NCBI GenBank assembly: GCA_031286225.1
Contig: JAITUQ010000013.1
Location: 1-33,214, forward strand
Direction: 5' to 3'
Source of the DNA: Candidatus Methanorudis spinitermitis
Lineage (GTDB): Archaea; Methanobacteriota; Methanobacteria; Methanobacteriales; Methanobacteriaceae
DNA: 33,214 bases
Shown: positions 26,290 to 33,214 of the stretch, one piece after another
Layout of the letters: each line of letters opens with the position of its first letter
Numbering within the stretch: the first letter of the stretch is position 1
Translations under genes and position numbers: made by a program
Notes under the pieces: model-generated
Told to the model about the DNA's origin: nothing
The model's database searches: none
Seen by the model: only the letters and a program-made list of their open reading frames with translations

Positions 26290-27939
26290 TTATCTACTAA
26301 CATATCTTATATCCTTGTTTTTATTCATTACAATGCTTTTTTTCCATTCATCTTTTGTTTCAGGATAATCTTCTCTAAAATGAGCGCCACGACTTTCTTT
26401 TCTAATAATAGCTGATTTAACAGCTAAAATAGCTATTTTTATCATATTAATAACTTCTAATGCTTCTTGAAGTCTTTTATTATAATGTGTTTCTGAGCTA
26501 ATGTCCATATCCTTCAATTTTGTTTTCAAATCTTTTAATTGGTTTAAAGCATTTTTTAAATCTTTTTCATTTCTTATAATAGCTACTTTTTCCCACATAA
26601 TGTTTTGAATAGCTTTTCTTATTTCATGTGGAGCAATGTTTCCATTTTTCATAAGTTCATTGATTCTTATCTCTTCTTTTTCAATTTCTTCTTTGTTAAT
26701 TTCAAAATCAAGATTTTTCGCAACAATTGATGCAGAAACACCTGCTCTTTTTCCAAATACTTGAGTATCAGCTAATGCATTTCCTCCAAGTCTATTTGCA
26801 CCATGAACTCCTCCAGTAACTTCTCCTGCTGCAAATAAATTAGCTATTGATGAGGCACAATCTTCATCTATTTTAACTCCTCCCATAAAATGATGTGCAG
26901 TTGGAGATACTTCCATTGGTGTTTTTCTAATATCTACCTCAACATCTAAAAACTGAAAAAGCATGGTTTCCAGTTTTTCTTCAATAAGCTCATCTGAAAG
27001 ATGAGTTACATCAAGATAAACTCCTCCATTGTTGTTTCCTCGTCCCTGCCTAATTTCATTGTAAATAGCTCTTGATACAACATCACGTGTAGCTAATTCT
27101 TTTCTATCATCGTAATTTCCCATAAATCGCTCATTATTTTTATTTAGAAGAATTCCACCTTCTCCTCTAACAGCTTCTGTAACTAAAACTCCTCTTCTTG
27201 ACTTTGGATAAAGCATTCCTGTAGGATGAAATTGAATCTCTTCCATATCAATTAAATCAGCTCCTGCATTCCAAGCTAATGCAAAACCATCTCCATTTTT
27301 TTGAAATGTATTTGAAGTTACAGGATATAGCTGACCTGCACCACCAGTAGCTAAAATAACTGCCTTCGATTGGAAAAATATTGTTTTAGTATCAGAAATT
27401 GATAAACCAATAGCTCCAATAACTTTTTCACACTTTTCATCCATTATAAGTGAATTTATCATTACTTCCTCTATAGTAGCTATTTTTCGTTTGATGATTT
27501 CTTCTTTTAAGGCCATTATTATTTCATGTCCTGTTCTATCACCTTGAAAACATGTTCTTCTAAATGTTTGCCCACCAAAAGGTCTTTGATTCAATTCACC
27601 AGATTTTTGCCTATCAAAAAGAGCTCCAAACTCTTCTAAATCAATCAATCTATCAGGAGATTCATCAACCAATATTTTAGCTAATTTTGGATCATTAAGG
27701 AAACTTCCACCCTTTAATGTATCATTATAATGGATTTCTTTAGTATCATTACTATCTACAAAAGCAAAAGCAGCATTATACCCTCCTTCAGCCATTCCTG
27801 TACACCCAGATCTAAATGATAATCCTTTTGATACAATAAGTGGTTTTAATCCTTTTTTTGAAATTTCAATAGCTGCACGACAACCTGCACCACCAGAACC
27901 AATTATTAATACATCTGATTGAATAACCTTACTTTCCAT
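26290..27939 (-). CDS. tfrA: thiol:fumarate reductase subunit A (fumarate reductase flavoprotein)
   Basis: This 549-residue FAD-binding protein belongs to the SdhA/FrdA family. The dinucleotide-binding VLIIGSGGAGCRAA is near residues 10-23. RSGCTGMAEGG replaces the RSHT-type motif of SdhA, so the usual histidine for covalent FAD is missing, as expected for soluble TfrA. FQGDRTGHEI, QFHPTGMLYPKSRRGVLVTE, AAGEVTGGVHGANRLGGNAL and the C-terminal RKESRGAHFREDYPETKDEW are diagnostic. TfrA with TfrB reduces fumarate to succinate using coenzymes M and B, yielding heterodisulfide. tfrB is not in the window. An aspartate oxidase (NadB) assignment is less likely because of the SdhA-like C-terminus. The ATG at 27939 lacks a ribosome site and is probably leaderless. 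Confidence 0.88.
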   Translation of the reverse strand: MESKVIQSDVLIIGSGGAGCRAAIEISKKGLKPLIVSKGLSFRSGCTGMAEGGYNAAFAFVDSNDTKEIHYNDTLKGGSFLNDPKLAKILVDESPDRLIDLEEFGALFDRQKSGELNQRPFGGQTFRRTCFQGDRTGHEIIMALKEEIIKRKIATIEEVMINSLIMDEKCEKVIGAIGLSISDTKTIFFQSKAVILATGGAGQLYPVTSNTFQKNGDGFALAWNAGADLIDMEEIQFHPTGMLYPKSRRGVLVTEAVRGEGGILLNKNNERFMGNYDDRKELATRDVVSRAIYNEIRQGRGNNNGGVYLDVTHLSDELIEEKLETMLFQFLDVEVDIRKTPMEVSPTAHHFMGGVKIDEDCASSIANLFAAGEVTGGVHGANRLGGNALADTQVFGKRAGVSASIVAKNLDFEINKEEIEKEEIRINELMKNGNIAPHEIRKAIQNIMWEKVAIIRNEKDLKNALNQLKDLKTKLKDMDISSETHYNKRLQEALEVINMIKIAILAVKSAIIRKESRGAHFREDYPETKDEWKKSIVMNKNKDIRYVSR

Positions 27940-28295
27940 AGTATTATTTTAGGCTTAATTTTATAAATCTTTTTAGATTATTAACACTTTTTTGTAAAAT
28001 TTTATTATTATTAATTTTATTTTCAATATATATTAATATAACAATGTTATATTTATTTAATAATGATTTAATAGTATAAATTCATTATTTTTAAATACTT
28101 TTTTCAACTAATACAATATTGATTTTTAAGAATTAGCTTAAAGTATAGATTTTTTAAACTTTTATCAAATGATAATAGAAATAAATTTATTTTCATAACA
28201 ATACAAATAAAAAAATAAAAATTCAATAATAAATATAAATTAAACTCTCAATATTAATTAGATTTTTAAGTTTTTCATGCTTAGGAAGTGTAAAG
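27940..28295. other. intergenic region between divergent tfrA and sepS
   Basis: It holds the tfrA TATA box at 27959-27968 and the sepS ribosome site AGGAAGTG (28283-28290). No gene or other clear structure is seen, and the sepS promoter cannot be picked out of the AT background. Confidence 0.45.
27959..27968 (-). promoter_or_regulatory. TATA box of tfrA, leaderless layout
   Basis: On the minus strand ATTTATAAAA is centred about 25 nt before the tfrA ATG, preceded by a purine-rich AAAAAG. The predicted transcription start coincides with the start codon. No Shine-Dalgarno sequence is present between them. Confidence 0.5.
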
Positions 28296-29945
28296 TTGGA
28301 TAAAAAAAAACTTATAAAATTATCTAAAAAAGACTTTGAAAAAGCTTGGATTGAATCAAAAAAAACAATAAAAGAACCTCATCCTGATTTTACATACCCT
28401 AGATTGAAATTTAATTTAGGAAAATCTCACATACTATCAGATACAGTAGCTAATTTACGTGAAGCGTATCTTAGATTAGGATTCGATGAAATTATCAACC
28501 CATTATTTATTGATAAAAATCATGTTTATAGGCAATTTGGTCCAGAAGCCCCCGCAGTTCTAGATCGATGTTTTTATTTAGCTGGATTGCCGAGACCTGA
28601 TATTGGAATTGGAATTGATAAAATTGAGTCTATTAAGAAATTAGGTTTTTCACCTACTGATAAACATATTGGTCTACTAAAGGAAGTTTTCAGAGGATAT
28701 AAAAAAGGATATTTTGATGGTGATGATTTAGTTTTAGAGGTAGCTGATGCATTAGAACTATCAAATGAAGAAGGTTTACTTGTTATTGAGAAAGTATTTC
28801 CTGAGATTAAAGAACTTGACCCCATATCTTCCAATACTACTTTAAGATCTCATATGACGTCAGGTTGGTTTATATCACTTGAAAAATTAGCTAAACAAAG
28901 TAAAATGCCTTTAAAACTATTTTCTATTGATCGATGTTTTAGAAGAGAGCAAAAAGAAGATGCAAGCCATCTAATGACTTATTATTCTGCTTCTTGTGTA
29001 ATTGTCGACGGCGAAGTAAGTCTAGACATGGGTAAAGCTACCTCAGTTGCATTATTGGAGTACTTTGGATTTTCTAAGTTTAAATTTCTTCCAGATGAGA
29101 AAAAATCTAAGTATTATATTCCAGAAACACAAACAGAAGTTTATGGTTACCATCCAAAACTAAAAGAGTGGGTAGAAATAGCTACTTTTGGTCTTTATTC
29201 TCCAATAGCTCTTTCAAAGTATAAAATTGATAAAGAAGTTATGAATTTAGGCATCGGCGCAGAAAGAATAGCTATGATTTTAAATCAAATAGAAGATATT
29301 CGTGAAATGGTTTATCCTCAAATATATAAAAAATTTAGTTTAAATGATAGAGAAATAGCTACTATGCTAAATTATAATTATTATCCAGTTACAGATATTG
29401 GAAAAACGCTAATGAAGAAAATTTTAGCTATTTGGATGGAAAATAAAGATGAAAGTTCTCCATGTAACTTTAAAATTTTTGAAGATGAATTTTTAAACCA
29501 AAAAATTCTTGTTGAAGCTATTGAAAAAGAGGAAAATACTAAATTACTTGGTCCAGCTGCTTTAAACCATGTTTATATTTATGATGGAAATATTTTAGGA
29601 ATTCCAAAAGAAATTGAAGAAAAAGTAAATCAATTGTCTCAGGAGGAATTAGCTGCTTATAAAAATGAAAATGATGAAGAAAAAATCATTATTGAAGCTA
29701 TTTTAAAAGGAATTCCAACAAAAATAAGGTATTTAGATTCTTTAGCTGCTGATGTTGCTTATAAAATTGAAGAAGCTATTTTAAGTGGTGAAACTAGTTT
29801 AACTCTAAGGTCAACAATAGCTAGATCTCTTTCTGATGTAAATTTGAGATTGGATGACGTAGCTATGAATTATATAAATAATGAAAACAAGTTAATTGAT
29901 ATAAGGGGTCCTATTTTCTCTACTGTTAGATTAGAATATAAATGA
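28296..29945 (+). CDS. sepS: O-phosphoserine--tRNA(Cys) ligase (SepRS)
   Basis: This 549-residue class II aminoacyl-tRNA synthetase is specific to methanogens and a few relatives. It loads O-phosphoserine on tRNA-Cys, which SepCysS then converts to Cys-tRNA. The protein opens with HPDFTYPRLKFNLGKSHILS. It has motif 2-like SIDRCFRREQKEDASHLMTY and a motif 3-like MNLGIGAERIAMIL, matching PheRS-alpha-like SepRS. Its length is close to known SepRS. The start is TTG 28296, with AGGAAGTG about five bases upstream. ribK follows on the same strand after 40 bp, so the two are probably cotranscribed. sepCysS is not in the window. Confidence 0.95.
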   Translation: MDKKKLIKLSKKDFEKAWIESKKTIKEPHPDFTYPRLKFNLGKSHILSDTVANLREAYLRLGFDEIINPLFIDKNHVYRQFGPEAPAVLDRCFYLAGLPRPDIGIGIDKIESIKKLGFSPTDKHIGLLKEVFRGYKKGYFDGDDLVLEVADALELSNEEGLLVIEKVFPEIKELDPISSNTTLRSHMTSGWFISLEKLAKQSKMPLKLFSIDRCFRREQKEDASHLMTYYSASCVIVDGEVSLDMGKATSVALLEYFGFSKFKFLPDEKKSKYYIPETQTEVYGYHPKLKEWVEIATFGLYSPIALSKYKIDKEVMNLGIGAERIAMILNQIEDIREMVYPQIYKKFSLNDREIATMLNYNYYPVTDIGKTLMKKILAIWMENKDESSPCNFKIFEDEFLNQKILVEAIEKEENTKLLGPAALNHVYIYDGNILGIPKEIEEKVNQLSQEELAAYKNENDEEKIIIEAILKGIPTKIRYLDSLAADVAYKIEEAILSGETSLTLRSTIARSLSDVNLRLDDVAMNYINNENKLIDIRGPIFSTVRLEYK

Positions 29946-29948
29946 AGT

Positions 29949-29975
29949 TTAAATATTACATTATTTAATATTTAA
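29949..29975 (+). promoter_or_regulatory. perfect 10-bp inverted repeat between sepS and ribK
   Basis: TTAAATATTA (29949-29958) and TAATATTTAA (29966-29975) pair around a 7-nt loop. The element directly abuts the ribK ribosome site GTGAT at 29977. In RNA it could cover or present that site, or mark processing. The arms are pure A/T, so chance is possible. Confidence 0.4.
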
Positions 29976-29985
29976 CGTGATAATA

Positions 29986-30369
29986 ATGGAAATTAAAGGA
30001 GTTGTCACATCTGGATATGGTAGAGGAGCTTACTTTTTAGCTCAAGAATTTTACAAATCAAAATTCAATCAATATTGTGGTTTCACTCCATTTCCAGGAA
30101 CATTAAATATTTCAGTTTCTGAAGAATTTTTAGAAGATATAAAAAAATTAAAACATAATTGTAAAAATGTTATAAAGTCAAAAAAAGGATTTGGTGGGGT
30201 AAAATATATTAAAGCTACTTTAAATAATGATATATCGGGAGCTATTGTATTTCCAGATAAAACATCTCATGAAGAAAATTATTTAGAATTCATAGCTAAA
30301 GACAATTTAAGAAAAAAATTAAATCTTGAAGATGGAGATTTTACTATTATAAAAATAAATATCGATTAA
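29986..30369 (+). CDS. ribK: CTP-dependent riboflavin kinase (archaeal, DUF120)
   Basis: This 127-residue archaeal RibK phosphorylates riboflavin to FMN using CTP. The glycine-rich opening IKGVVTSGYGRGAYFLA, FTPFPGTLNISV (cradle-loop substrate motif), KGFGGVKYIKATLN, GAIVFPDKTSHEENYLEFIA and LRKKLNLEDGD match the family in order. No N-terminal helix-turn-helix is present, so this is the stand-alone enzyme and not the RbkR regulator fusion. The start is ATG 29986; the GTG at 29977 belongs to the ribosome site. It lies 40 bp after sepS and about 640 bp before ribB. Confidence 0.93.
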   Translation: MEIKGVVTSGYGRGAYFLAQEFYKSKFNQYCGFTPFPGTLNISVSEEFLEDIKKLKHNCKNVIKSKKGFGGVKYIKATLNNDISGAIVFPDKTSHEENYLEFIAKDNLRKKLNLEDGDFTIIKINID

Positions 30370-31008
30370 TTTTAAATCTTTAAAATTTAATTTAAGGTTT
30401 TAAGATATAAATTTAAATCTTTAAAAATAATTATTGATAAATCTTATTATTTGTACACAACTATTCTATTCAATTATTATATATATTAAAATGAACAAAA
30501 ATATTTATATTAAAAATAATTTAAATATTTTTTAAATAAAATTTATAAAATATTATTTTGTTCATTAAAATTTATAGATAAATAGCTAGTTTTTTTTAAA
30601 ATAAATATAATATTTTTAATAAAATGTAAAATATTGTAAATAATATTATAATTTTTTATAAAAAAATTAATAAATTTTTTATTCTATAAAATTTAAATAT
30701 ATCAAACTTAGATAAGAAAATCAATCATTAAATTTAAAAAATTATTTAAAAAACTTATAAAAATCTTTATTGAAATCTTTTAATTTAAAAAAAATTTTAT
30801 AATTCTATAAAAATCTTCATTGAAATTTATCAATTTTGAAATTATTTAAAAAATCTTTAAAAATACTTATTGAAGTCATCTAATTTCAAATAATGATTTT
30901 AAAATTTTGAAAATATTTATGAAATCATATTAAACTAAAAAAATAATCTCATATTAAATTTTAGCTAATTTAAAAAAATAGCTATTATATTTAATGAAGG
31001 TAAAAATC
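30370..31008. other. long AT-rich intergenic region upstream of ribB
   Basis: There is no gene. The right half (30711-30960) contains degenerate units in a 50-bp register. TAGCTA palindromes occur at 30583, 30962 and 30979. The ribB ribosome site GAAGGT is at 30996-31001. Confidence 0.5.
30711..30960. repeat. degenerate repeat with exact 50-bp periodicity upstream of ribB
   Basis: Related cores start at 30761 (AAATCTTTATTGAAATC), 30811 (AAATCTTCATTGAAATT), 30861 (AAATACTTATTGAAGTC) and 30911 (AAATATTTATGAAATC). They are exactly 50 bp apart. An older-looking unit from 30711 shares only its right part. The rest of each unit is also loosely similar (AATTT, ATTATTTAAAAAA). This is diverged tandem duplication and not a CRISPR array, since the spacers are not unique. 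Confidence 0.6.
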
Positions 31009-31677
31009 ATGTTAAAAAAAGCATTAAAAGCATTAAAAAATGGTGAATTCATTCTCATGTTTGATGATGAGAAAAGAGAAAGTGAAACTGACATGATTAT
31101 TGGTGCAGAGTTTGTAACAAATCGTGAAGTAGCTACTATGAGAGAAGATGCTGGAGGATTGATTTGCACCTGCATTCACCCAAATTTGTGCGATAAATTA
31201 GGATTGCCTTTTATGACTGATGTAATGGATGTAGCTAGGGAAAAATTTCCTGTTCTTGGAGAATTAACGCCAAATGATATTCCTTATGATGAAAGATCTT
31301 CTTTTTCTCTATGGGCAAATCATCGAAAGACTTTTACTGGGATAACTGATAATGACAGAGCATTTACTATTAGTAGCATAGCTAAACTATGTAGAGAAGA
31401 AAGATTCAGTAATTTTGGAAAAGAATTTAGATCTCCAGGCCATGTTTCACTTTTAAGAGGTGCAGATAATCTTTTAAAAAAAAGGCAAGGTCATACTGAA
31501 ATAGGATTAGCTATGGCTGAAATGGCAGGAATAACTCCAGTAACTGTTGTTTGTGAAATGATGGATGGTACTACTGGAGAAGCGAGGTCAATAGCTAATG
31601 CTCGAAAATATGCAGAAGAACATGATCTTGTTTTCATGGATGGAAATATTGTAATTGAAAAATACTTAAAAAGCTAA
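31009..31677 (+). CDS. ribB: 3,4-dihydroxy-2-butanone 4-phosphate synthase
   Basis: This 222-residue enzyme converts ribulose 5-phosphate to dihydroxybutanone phosphate and formate for riboflavin, and so for F420 and FAD precursors. The metal and substrate loop FDDEKRESETDM (about 18-29) is the family DDExRExExD motif. TFTGITDNDRAFTI, RSPGHVSLLRG and HTEIGLAMAEMAG, which carries the second metal histidine, follow in order. Length fits stand-alone archaeal RibB with no GTP cyclohydrolase II fusion. An ATG at 30994 is in frame, but GAAGGT (30996-31001) is the ribosome site for ATG 31009. Another flavin gene, ribK, lies upstream on the same strand. Confidence 0.94.
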   Translation: MLKKALKALKNGEFILMFDDEKRESETDMIIGAEFVTNREVATMREDAGGLICTCIHPNLCDKLGLPFMTDVMDVAREKFPVLGELTPNDIPYDERSSFSLWANHRKTFTGITDNDRAFTISSIAKLCREERFSNFGKEFRSPGHVSLLRGADNLLKKRQGHTEIGLAMAEMAGITPVTVVCEMMDGTTGEARSIANARKYAEEHDLVFMDGNIVIEKYLKS

Positions 31678-31794
31678 AGATTTAATACTATAAAAATTCT
31701 AACTACTTTACAATTATGGATTACTTAGAACTTTGCTGATTTTCTTTATTTTTAAGGTTTTAGCCTTTAATGCTAGAAATCTGATTTTTTTTAT
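31678..31794. other. spacer after ribB
   Basis: This is the AT-rich convergent gap before the broken methyltransferase gene. No gene is seen. Confidence 0.4.
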
Positions 31795-32180
31795 TTAAAT
31801 GTATTTTCGAACATGAGAAGGGTATTCTTTATATTTTCCCCTCAATAATAATGTTTAAGAAATTCTTCTTCTTTTAAAATTTGCATGTGTATGATTATTA
31901 TTAGAAAAATTAAAAAGATAAAGGTAACAATGCTTGGCTATGATAAAAAAACTCCGAAAAAGAAAACTATGATGTCATAAATAGGGTTTCAGTTTAAAAC
32001 AATTGTACCCGTAGTATTAGCTCATCGCTTCTATTTTCATCAATTTCAACTTGAAAAAAGTTTTTAAATATCTTTAATATAATTACAGGTAATATTAAAC
32101 TTATTGTGCAAATTACAATAGCTAAGTAATTTGAAATATTAATATTACCAAAAATAATCTTTAATAAAAATAGTGTAATG
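31795..32180 (-). pseudogene. degenerate isoprenylcysteine carboxyl methyltransferase (ICMT)-like gene
   Basis: Minus-strand frames, joined across breaks, give a small methyltransferase of the ICMT/PEMT type. From 32180 two hydrophobic segments lead to VEIDENRSDELI. A frame change near 32006-32016 continues into TTG. A stop (TGA 31989-31991) sits where an arginine precedes NPIYDII, matching the family RNPxY/RHPxY motif. A second stop (TAG 31938-31940) falls in place of a probable Trp before PSIVTF and a membrane helix. HMQILKEEEFLKHYY follows, then another frame change near 31843-31850 and RGKYKEYPSHVRKYI with TAA. The EExFL...Y..Y...VRxYI ending is typical of the family. No start codon is found, so the 5' end is lost or truncated. 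Two stops and two frameshifts make this a true pseudogene. Confidence 0.75.
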
Positions 32181-32216
32181 GAAAATTTCTTAAATTTTTT
32201 ATAAAAATTAATTTCT

Positions 32217-32336
32217 TATTAGTGTATTTATTTTTGAATTAAATCTATAGAAAAATTTGTTTTTTATTATAATAGTTATTAGTGTATTTATTTTTGAATT
32301 AAATCTATAGAAAAATTTATTTTTAATTACAAAAAT
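32217..32336. repeat. two copies of a 60-bp direct tandem repeat
   Basis: The units 32217-32276 and 32277-32336 begin TTATTAGTGTATTTATTTTT and are identical for their first 42 bases, then diverge slightly in T-rich sequence. They lie upstream of the broken ICMT-like gene. There is no coding content. Confidence 0.85.
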
Positions 32337-32438
32337 TCATATTAAAATATTTATTTAAGCAAATAACTATTAAGCTATTTTTACTTATTATTCTCCTGTG
32401 GGGGCATGATTTTAAGAGTTTTACAAATTACTATGGGG

Positions 32439-32999
32439 TCAGGGCATTTTGACTTCACTTACTTTAATTAATCTTTTGCTGCTTTTTAATAATTTTTCTT
32501 TCCCAGTAACTGCACAATAATCTGCATCACATCCTTCACAGGTCCATTGTCCCTCTAAGGGTGCAACATCTTTTTTTTCACTCCATTTAAGTTTGGAAGA
32601 TTTATTTTTATGTGATGTATCATCAGCATGTGCACATCTATTAACAAATGTGACCTTCCATCGTCCATATTTATAGCCTTTTTCACCACAGGAACAATAA
32701 TAGTAACCCTTAGTTTCAACACCTTTATTGTAGTTTGGAGGAGTTATTATATCACTTGTACCTATTTCTGTCCCTGATATTGATGGTATTGTTAATCTAA
32801 CAGTTAAGGGATTTTTGTTATCATTGTCTTTTTTGAACTTTATTACTCTGTTTTGACTGTCTTTCCAGTCTTTTAATTGAACTTGATTTCCTTCTATTGT
32901 AACATAATTAGGTTCTATTTTCTTGTTTTTTTTGAATGCTTGATATCTTTTTTCTCCATCTGCCCATATTGCCCATGATACAGTTATATCCTTTGCCAT
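32439..32999 (-). CDS. PMBR-like protein with cysteine-rich C-terminal domain
   Basis: This is a 186-residue protein of unknown function. Residues about 19-55 resemble a pseudomurein-binding repeat: YQAFKKNKKIEPNYVTIEGN then QVQLKDW, close to the NxKxPNYVTIxGxQV core of that family. Residues about 98-165 form a cysteine cluster: CSC (C102, C104), RCAH (C122, H124), H130, CEGC (C154, C157) and DADYC (C162). It looks like a zinc-binding fold, and TCEGCDADYCAVTGKEK is very distinctive. No signal peptide is visible, which is odd for a wall-binding protein but normal for a phage-type lytic or structural protein. The ATG at 32999 follows a weak GGAG upstream. No phage genes are seen beside it in the window. 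Confidence 0.7.
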   Translation of the reverse strand: MAKDITVSWAIWADGEKRYQAFKKNKKIEPNYVTIEGNQVQLKDWKDSQNRVIKFKKDNDNKNPLTVRLTIPSISGTEIGTSDIITPPNYNKGVETKGYYYCSCGEKGYKYGRWKVTFVNRCAHADDTSHKNKSSKLKWSEKKDVAPLEGQWTCEGCDADYCAVTGKEKLLKSSKRLIKVSEVKMP

Positions 33000-33214
33000 T
33001 TTTCCACTCCATTAAAAATATATTATTAAGCTAATTTACTTTATTTGCAGTATTTTTTTAAATATTCTTCCTTAAAAACTTCATCAAATATAATGTATTA
33101 TACAAGGTGTCTGATTATCGTGAAAATTTCAAGGATTTTTACACTTTGTTTTTCATGAAATTAAGTTTATTTATTTAGCATTGTTAAAAGTACAGTTTAA
33201 TATTAAATAAATTA
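33000..33214. other. window end, AT-rich, no gene
   Basis: This is DNA upstream of the cysteine-rich protein gene. The ribosome site GGAGTGG lies just before the start codon on the minus strand. Nothing else is recognised. Confidence 0.4.

Noticed and set aside
26290..27939. L-aspartate oxidase (NadB) for the flavoprotein
   Set aside because: The C-terminal ESRGAHFREDYP segment and overall length fit the SdhA/TfrA branch better, although the two families share many motifs.
30711..30960. CRISPR array
   Set aside because: The units recur every 50 bp, but cores are diverged, the intervening parts are related to each other, and no cas genes are present.
30954..31175. Minus-strand frame over the ribB start
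   Set aside because: It overlaps the conserved RibB metal-binding loop and has no independent support.

Overview
The window is very AT-rich DNA from a methanogenic archaeon of the order Methanobacteriales, most likely a Methanobrevibacter-like species. Four things point there. Two proteins carry pseudomurein-binding-type repeats, and pseudomurein walls are typical of Methanobacteriales. The methanogen enzymes TfrA (thiol:fumarate reductase A), SepRS, CbiE and archaeal CTP-dependent riboflavin kinase are present. LeuRS, the Obg-like GTPase and the Get3/ArsA ATPase are of archaeal type. Many genes use a GGTGAT-type Shine-Dalgarno site. This SD contains a GTG that falsely extends many reading frames, so several starts below are set just downstream of it. 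Species-level assignment is inference.

Layout. 1-514 holds no gene. 515-5236 is a minus-strand block: a SAM methyltransferase, a GNAT acetyltransferase, a DUF4240-like protein, a MATE exporter and an Obg-family GTPase. 5913-8023 is plus strand: a secreted PsbP-like protein and CbiE (cobalamin synthesis). 8353-10983 is minus strand: a pseudomurein-binding M14-like metallopeptidase candidate and a Get3/ArsA ATPase. 11586-12902 is plus strand: NadE and CutA. 12986-14425 is minus strand: a SAP/DUF6434-like protein and a CPBP membrane protease. LeuRS (plus) follows, then a frameshifted membrane-protein pseudogene and an FAH-family protein (both minus). 20174-21954 is the cobalt transporter cluster cbiMNQ, without an adjacent cbiO. 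Next come hisG and a small two-TM membrane protein (minus), dadD (plus), then a second M14-like membrane-anchored protein and tfrA (minus). 28296-31677 is plus strand: sepS, ribK and ribB. The right end holds a broken isoprenylcysteine-methyltransferase-like gene and a cysteine-rich protein with a pseudomurein-binding-like motif (both minus).

Functional themes. Cobalt uptake (CbiMNQ) and corrin-ring methylation (CbiE) serve B12 synthesis, which methanogens need in large amounts. RibK and RibB serve flavin/F420 precursor supply. NadE, HisG, LeuRS and SepRS are housekeeping. The two M14-like proteins and the C-terminal cysteine-rich protein are the best candidates for undescribed cell-wall biology.

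Outside the genes, the striking signals are a large excess of the palindrome TAGCTA (about 100 by hand count, against about 11 expected from composition) and several short tandem-repeat arrays that begin at gene ends and copy the stop-codon or ribosome-binding region. I saw no tRNA, rRNA, CRISPR array, insertion sequence or cobalamin riboswitch.
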